A DNA stretch of 64,000 bases from positions 40,788-104,787 of the forward strand of contig CAMCBZ010000005.1 in NCBI GenBank assembly GCA_945873145.1, in the 5' to 3' direction. The position numbers and the translations under genes are program-made. The stretch is from an uncultured Prevotella sp. (GTDB taxonomy: Bacteria > Bacteroidota > Bacteroidia > Bacteroidales > Bacteroidaceae). Below the pieces are notes generated by a model. The model was not told the DNA's origin, searched no databases, and saw nothing but the letters and a program-made list of their open reading frames with translations. Position 1 is the first letter of the stretch, and the number at the start of each line of letters is the position of its first letter. Positions 59,173-64,000 of the stretch are shown here, piece by piece.

Positions 59173-59300
59173 TGTATAAATGATGATGAATAAATAATGG
59201 CGTGAAGGGCATCTTCCTTTCTGCGCTGTTATTTATTCATTTTTCATTTTCCTCAATTATTTATACATTATACTTTTTACATTATACATTATAATATTAC
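59165..59300. repeat. Intergenic word array, family G (ATGTATAAATGATGATGAATAAATAA facing TTATTTATTCATTTTTCATTTT...TTATACATTATA)
   Basis: Direct words followed by inverted words ttatttattcattt, tttatacattata, tacattatacatta. Confidence 0.8.
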
Positions 59301-59304
59301 TTTT

Positions 59305-59628
59305 ATGGCTACGTTTGAAAAAGGAAAGGTATTTGCGCCTCAGGCACTCGTAGATTATGCCGAGGGCAGTGTGGTCAGCCGTGAGCTGGAACACAATGAA
59401 GCAGGAAGCATCACCGTGTTCTCTTTTGATAAGGGTCAGGAGCTGAGCGAGCACACGGCACCGTTTGATGCGCTCATTCAAGTGATCGACGGTGAGATGA
59501 CGTTTGTGCTGGAGGATGAGCCGCTGCATCTCCGAACGGGAGAGGCGCTGGTGATACCAGCCGGAGCGCGTCATGCTGTCAAGGCAGAGAAGCCCTTCAA
59601 GATGATCATCACTATGATTAAAGGATAA
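59305..59628 (+). CDS. Small cupin-domain protein
   Basis: GQELSEHTAPFDALIQVIDGEM and LVIPAGARHAVKAEKPFKM cupin motifs. Confidence 0.88.
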   Translation: MATFEKGKVFAPQALVDYAEGSVVSRELEHNEAGSITVFSFDKGQELSEHTAPFDALIQVIDGEMTFVLEDEPLHLRTGEALVIPAGARHAVKAEKPFKMIITMIKG

Positions 59629-59632
59629 GGAA

Positions 59633-60127
59633 ATGAAGTATGTCAACGACACTGTCCGCCGCCAGGATAGGCTGATGGACGAGGAGAGGGCTTTGGAGCT
59701 CTTGCGTGAGAGTGAATATGGTGTGCTGTCGATGCAGGATGTCGACGGTTCGGGGTATGGTGTGCCACTGAACTATGTGTGGGACGGCGATCACTCCATC
59801 TACATCCATTGTGCTCCTGAGGGGCATAAGCTGCGGGCTTTGGAGCAGCATCCACAAGTGTCGTTCTGCATCATTGGACGCGTGCATTTGCTGCCACGCA
59901 ACTTCACCACAGAGTATGAGAGCGTCATCCTGCGGGGTGAGGCGCATATCCATCTCTCTGCCGAAGAGATGATGCGTGCACTGTATCTGCTGGTGGACAA
60001 GCTGTCGCCCGACTTCAAGGAGATTGGGTATAAGTATAGCGAGAAGTCGTTTCACCGCGTAGACATCATCCGTGTCGACTTCACGGAGTTTAGCGGGAAG
60101 CGCAAGCACGTGGCGAAGGCTGACTGA
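59633..60127 (+). CDS. PNP-oxidase-like flavoprotein (Nim nitroimidazole-reductase family-like)
   Basis: SMQDVDGSGYGVPLNYVWDGDHSIYIHCAPEGHKL, VSFCIIG. Confidence 0.85.
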   Translation: MKYVNDTVRRQDRLMDEERALELLRESEYGVLSMQDVDGSGYGVPLNYVWDGDHSIYIHCAPEGHKLRALEQHPQVSFCIIGRVHLLPRNFTTEYESVILRGEAHIHLSAEEMMRALYLLVDKLSPDFKEIGYKYSEKSFHRVDIIRVDFTEFSGKRKHVAKAD

Positions 60128-60153
60128 TGCGCACCTGTGTCTGATAGTAGTAG

Positions 60154-60190
60154 CAAATCCCTGCTGTTCCTTTGGAGCAGCAGGGATTTG
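60154..60190. terminator. Hairpin terminator caaatccctgctg...cagcagggatttg
   Basis: 13-bp perfect stem downstream of the Nim-like gene. Confidence 0.7.
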
Positions 60191-60290
60191 TGGCTTCTGA
60201 CGGGCAAATGGAGGACGGAAAAAGAACTACGGCTCAGTTGTGGTAAACAGAACGGCTGACGCATAACGTACGTTTCTTAAAGTGCTAACT

Positions 60291-60395
60291 TTATAGATCA
60301 GATAGCCACTTCTTCCCGCTTTTGGTACGGAACCAAAGCAGAATGCCGAGGCCGCAAAGGGCAATACCGCTGAATGTAATAATCATTGAAATCAT
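60291..60395 (-). CDS. 34-aa small membrane protein MISMIITFSGIALCGLGILLWFRTKSGKKWLSDL (not in ORF track)
   Basis: Short ORF directly downstream of 60401-60625 gene; AGAAGGT before start; hydrophobic helix then basic tail. Confidence 0.5.
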   Translation of the reverse strand: MISMIITFSGIALCGLGILLWFRTKSGKKWLSDL

Positions 60396-60400
60396 ACCTT

Positions 60401-60625
60401 CTATTTTTTAGTTATTGCATATGCTATTCTTGCAAGTATGGCAGTAGAGATAACACCTATAACAAAGATTACGCTTGCGTACTTGTAGTTGTCCGTTGTT
60501 ACCAACGTAAGTACGTTAGTGAGCACCATAATCGTGAAAGTGGCCTTTGCAAGGTCATAGAAGAACTTCCCGAGGCTTTCCCTGCTGGAGCGTTCTTTCT
60601 CTCGAGTCTCTTTCTGTGTTACCAT
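60401..60625 (-). CDS. Small two-TM membrane protein (DUF6722-like)
   Basis: KATFTIMVLTNVLTLV...YASVIFVIGVISTAILARIAYA; promoter box caaagata at 60648-60655. Confidence 0.65.
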   Translation of the reverse strand: MVTQKETREKERSSRESLGKFFYDLAKATFTIMVLTNVLTLVTTDNYKYASVIFVIGVISTAILARIAYAITKK

Positions 60626-60747
60626 GGCTTGTTTTGTTTCCTATGCGCAAAGATAATAATAAATATGATAGCCTCCAAATATTATATATAAAAAAGGTGG
60701 GCTTCTTTCTTGGTATCGATAGAGAGGGTAGGCTCGATATAAACGAC

Positions 60748-60780
60748 AAATCCCCGCAGTCGCTTGGACTACGGGGATTT
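60748..60780 (-). terminator. Hairpin downstream of tRNA-His
   Basis: aaatccccg-c-agtc...gact-a-cggggattt. Confidence 0.6.
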
Positions 60781-60786
60781 TTGAGG

Positions 60787-60861
60787 GGTGGGGGGTGGGA
60801 CTCGAACCCACGACATTCAGAACCACAATCTGACGCTCTAACCAACTGAACTACGCCCACC
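60787..60861 (-). tRNA. tRNA-His (anticodon GTG)
   Basis: G-1, TA, D-arm, CAGA-TTGTGGT-TCTG anticodon arm, GTGGG-TTCGAGT-CCCAC T-arm; TACCTTTG box upstream. Confidence 0.93.
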
Positions 60862-60990
60862 ATGTAAGGCTATGTGAGAGATCTGAGTCAGCGTTGAAGT
60901 GTGACTGAGATGTTTCTCAAAAGCGAGTGCAAAGGTAAGGGATTTTTTTGAAACCGCCAAATTTATCCCTTGCTTTTTTGCATTTTTCTT

Positions 60991-61395
60991 TTATTTTGCC
61001 GGAGCAGCAGGTGTTGCGGGAGCACTCTGAGCGCCTTGAGCCGGAGCGGCAGCACCCTTAGCAGCACCCTGAGCGGGAGCCTGCTGGCCAGCCTGGAAAC
61101 CCTGTGTGTTGGTAGGATTGGTAGCCTGACTCTCAGTAGCGGCCTTCTCGAGTACGCTCTGATCAGCGGTACTCTGCGGAGCTGTGTAAGCGCAGACGAT
61201 GCTGATGACTACCATGAAGGCAGCCAAGCCCCATGTAGCCTTTTCCACGAAGTCCGTGGTCTTACGCACACCCATGATGGAGTTGGTGGAGGAGAAGTTG
61301 CTGGACAGACCGCCGCCCTTGGACTCTTGTATGAGTACAATGCCAATCATCAGCAGTGATGCCACAACGATGAGAATAACGAAAAACGTGTACAT
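60991..61395 (-). CDS. secG: Preprotein translocase subunit SecG
   Basis: VLIQESKGGGLSSNFS motif, two TM, Ala/Gln-rich C-terminus. Confidence 0.9.
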   Translation of the reverse strand: MYTFFVILIVVASLLMIGIVLIQESKGGGLSSNFSSTNSIMGVRKTTDFVEKATWGLAAFMVVISIVCAYTAPQSTADQSVLEKAATESQATNPTNTQGFQAGQQAPAQGAAKGAAAPAQGAQSAPATPAAPAK

Positions 61396-61401
61396 AAACT
61401 T

Positions 61402-62178
61402 TTACTTATTATTTTTATTATTTAATATCAACTTTTCTAAGAAGCGTATTTGATCTACAAAGTAAGCATTTTTTTTTGGATAATTCAAATTTAATTGCTG
61501 AATAATTTCCAAAGCTTTCTCATATCGGCCTTGCTTGATGTAAATCTTGGCTAAAGTCTCAGTGAAATAGCTTTTATCCTCTTTTACGCTGTCTTTGCTT
61601 CCGTCTTCTTCTATTTTAGGAAGATACTCGGGCGTATCCTTCAATTTTATTTTTCCCTTGTCATTATTGATGAAATTATCGATCAAATCCTGCCCCTTGA
61701 GCTGAGGCTGCTCCTGTGGTGTCTCCTGCTCGTCGTCATCTTCTGTTTCCAGCAGATAGGCGACGTAGTCGACAGCGGCATCGGCGGGAGTAGGCTTGCG
61801 CTTGGTCTTCTTGGGCTTTTCCTTCTCTTTCTCTTCCTCGGGTATGGTGTCGAGGAAGTTGTTGATGAGCGAGATGGTGCGGTCGCCCTTGTTCTCTGCC
61901 TTGTTCTGACTGTGTGGCTGGCTGCTCTCCTGCCTGTCGGTTTTGAGCTGATAGTGAGCGGCCTCTACGAGGTTGAAGATCACCTTTCGGTCGGTGATGT
62001 AGATGGCTGCCTGGCGAAGCTCTTCGTTGAACGAGGGATCGTGGAGCAGGTAGAGGTTGCGGAGCAGCAATAGCCGCGCATTCTGGTAGTAGGGATAGAG
62101 CGCAAGCAGGCTGCGGAGATCGTAGACGGTCTCGCGGTCCAAAAGCTCAGGATGTTGTATGTATTGCGCTATGTCCAT
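61402..62178 (-). CDS. TPR-type hypothetical protein
   Basis: ETLAKIYIKQGRYEKALEIIQQLNLNYPKKNAYFVDQIRFLEKL. Confidence 0.75.
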   Translation of the reverse strand: MDIAQYIQHPELLDRETVYDLRSLLALYPYYQNARLLLLRNLYLLHDPSFNEELRQAAIYITDRKVIFNLVEAAHYQLKTDRQESSQPHSQNKAENKGDRTISLINNFLDTIPEEEKEKEKPKKTKRKPTPADAAVDYVAYLLETEDDDEQETPQEQPQLKGQDLIDNFINNDKGKIKLKDTPEYLPKIEEDGSKDSVKEDKSYFTETLAKIYIKQGRYEKALEIIQQLNLNYPKKNAYFVDQIRFLEKLILNNKNNK

Positions 62179-62183
62179 GATGA

Positions 62184-62729
62184 TTACCAGTTGGCGACGG
62201 TGGCATTGAAGATTTGATCGGTGAGGTCCTTGCACATCTGATCCACGAGTTCCTGCTGCACGCTGGAGAGACTTTGTGTGGTCTCGTAGCTCTTGGTGGA
62301 GGTGAACTGCTTTTCGAAGTCCTGACTGTGGTTGGCGTTGTTGGTGAAGCGCACGTTGACGGTCATAGAGAGCTCGGTCTGCGCAGAATATCCCTCACTG
62401 GAGACGGATTTGTTGCGCTGGCTGTATTGTGTGATCTCACCTTCGATGACGAGGTCTCCGCCCCTCTTGACCTGCTGCAGGTGGGTGTGGTTGGCGAAGA
62501 CATCTTTGAGCTGATTGTTGAACATCGGTCCCATGGGGCCCCAGACATAGCTGGAGCGTATGGGGAAGTCAGCGATGCGGATGGTCTTAGTCTTGGTGTA
62601 GTCGATGCTGGCGCCGTTGAATTTCAGGCTTACCTTGCATGCACTCATCAGTGCAATGGTGGAGATAAGCAGCGTGAGGGCCAGCAGCGCGTGCCGGATG
62701 ACTTTAATATTCTTTTTTATCGAGACCAT
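62184..62729 (-). CDS. lptE: LptE-like LPS-assembly lipoprotein
   Basis: Lipobox IALMSAC; SLKFNGASIDYTKTKTIRIADFPIRS... typical of Bacteroidota LptE; overlaps upstream gene. Confidence 0.75.
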   Translation of the reverse strand: MVSIKKNIKVIRHALLALTLLISTIALMSACKVSLKFNGASIDYTKTKTIRIADFPIRSSYVWGPMGPMFNNQLKDVFANHTHLQQVKRGGDLVIEGEITQYSQRNKSVSSEGYSAQTELSMTVNVRFTNNANHSQDFEKQFTSTKSYETTQSLSSVQQELVDQMCKDLTDQIFNATVANW

Positions 62730-63963
62730 ACTGTTTGATTCTTCTATAGAGTGTGCGGTCGGAGATGCCCAGTTCCTGAGCAGCTTTTTTCCTGTTGCCA
62801 TTGTTTCTTTCGAGTGCTTTCTCGACCATCTGCCGTCCGAGGTCGTTGAGGTTGAGGCTTTCGGGCTCAGCCTTGATTTCCTCGGCTTCTGCATCCTGCG
62901 TGGGCGAGACGCCGTCGTATCCATTCAGCGGGTGTCCGGCTGGCGTGAGCGCGGGCATGGCAGAGGATGGGGTGTCGAGATACTGGTTGCGGTAAGCACT
63001 CATATTGTTGAGCTCGCGGGTATCGTCGAGTTGTTTTCTCATGGAGTTGAGGTCGTGCCTGAGGTTGGCAACGCTGCCTCTGAGCTCGTAGAGAATCTTA
63101 TAGAGTGCCTCACGCTCATTCTCGTAGGAGTGCTGTCCGGGTTGGCTGATGGTGGCGAGTTCTGTGCTCTCGGGATCGTCGGGGATGAAGTGCTTGAGCT
63201 GTTCCGCGTTGATTTCCCGGTTTTCGCTGAGCACCGACATCTGCTCTGTGATGTTTTTGAGCTGTCTGACGTTGCCGGGCCACTTATAGTGGAGCATGAG
63301 TTGCTTGGCATCGTCGGTGAGGGTGATCTTCGGCAGATGGTATTTGTCGGCCATCTGCATGGCGAAGAGCCGGAAGAGCAGCAGTATGTCGTTGCCACGC
63401 TCGCGCAGAGGCGGCATCTGAATGGGGATGGTGTTGAGCCGGTAGAAGAGGTCTTCGCGGAAGCGTCCCTCAGAGATCGCCTTACGCATGTTGACGTTAG
63501 TGGCGGCGACGATGCGCACGTCGGTCTTTCTGATTTCCTGTCCGCCTACGCGAATATACTCTCCCGTCTCGAGCACTCTGAGCAGTCGTGCCTGTGTGGC
63601 CATGGGCAGCTCGCCTACCTCGTCAAGGAAGATGGTGCCTTTGTTGGCGACACCGAAATATCCCTCGCTCTCGCCGACGGCTCCGGTGTAGGCACCTTTC
63701 TCGTGGCCGAAGAGCTCGCTGTCGATGGTACCCTCGGGGATGGAACCGCAGTTGATGGCGAAGTAACGCTCACGGCGCCGGGGTGAGTTGTCGTGTATGA
63801 CGCGGGGGATGATCTCCTTACCCACGCCGCTCTCGCCGACAATCAGCACGCTGAGGTCGGTGGGGGCTACTTGCAGGGCCACGTCGAGAGCGTGGTTCAG
63901 ATCATCGCTGTTGCCTACGATGTTGTAGCGCTGTTTGATTCTTTGCAGTTCTGTAGTATTCAT
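62704..63963 (-). CDS. Sigma-54-dependent AAA+ transcriptional activator without receiver domain
   Basis: GESGVGKE Walker A, GAYTGA loop, GTIFLDEVGELP, Fis-type HTH (NRKKAAQELGISDRTLYRRIKQYGL). Confidence 0.93.
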   Translation of the reverse strand: MNTTELQRIKQRYNIVGNSDDLNHALDVALQVAPTDLSVLIVGESGVGKEIIPRVIHDNSPRRRERYFAINCGSIPEGTIDSELFGHEKGAYTGAVGESEGYFGVANKGTIFLDEVGELPMATQARLLRVLETGEYIRVGGQEIRKTDVRIVAATNVNMRKAISEGRFREDLFYRLNTIPIQMPPLRERGNDILLLFRLFAMQMADKYHLPKITLTDDAKQLMLHYKWPGNVRQLKNITEQMSVLSENREINAEQLKHFIPDDPESTELATISQPGQHSYENEREALYKILYELRGSVANLRHDLNSMRKQLDDTRELNNMSAYRNQYLDTPSSAMPALTPAGHPLNGYDGVSPTQDAEAEEIKAEPESLNLNDLGRQMVEKALERNNGNRKKAAQELGISDRTLYRRIKQYGLDKKEY

Positions 63964-64000
63964 GGGTTGACAAAATTACTCATTTTATTTGAGAATACTG

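Noticed and set aside
60555-60863. 102-aa minus-strand ORF (MVGVVQLVRASDCGSECRGFESHPPP...)
   Set aside because: Translated tRNA-His sequence

Overview
This 64 kb chromosomal window is from a Bacteroidota organism, most likely Prevotella-like. The evidence is TTTG-N~19-TAnnTTTG promoters, BspA-type remnants, a Bacteroidales-type LptD and gene order. It is mostly core genome: rsmA, a pepD/corA/DUF349 stretch, a menaquinone cluster split by trhA, a GH89/HGSNAT-like pair, lysS-gpsA-pgi, aroB, asnA, pepT, a CPA2 antiporter, nusB-yajC-ybbR-coaE, yhhQ-queF, an oadA-like carboxyltransferase, lptD, two C-S lyase-type PLP enzymes, a hemerythrin/hcp/cupin/Nim-like block, and secG/TPR/lptE with a sigma-54 activator. 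There are two tRNAs (Arg-CCG and His-GTG). Accessory content is an AT-rich D12 methylase + HNH endonuclease island (25.6-27.5 kb) and a decaying patch at 34.0-36.3 kb. Points most worth a second look: (1) at least eight families of intergenic 'word' arrays, several built as direct words facing inverted words, including a perfect 42-bp palindrome and a perfect 75-bp tandem duplication; (2) an oxaloacetate-decarboxylase-like protein whose biotinyl-like domain lacks the biotin-accepting lysine motif; (3) a small gene interrupted by one in-frame TAA inside a two-gene cassette; (4) unannotated small membrane proteins (31 and 34 aa), the first with its own promoter and terminator; (5) a CRP/FNR-type palindrome about 43 bp upstream of the predicted start of a nitrosative-stress gene block; (6) an ATPase gene with an internal deletion and frameshift. 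All calls come from reading the sequence; no database search was run.
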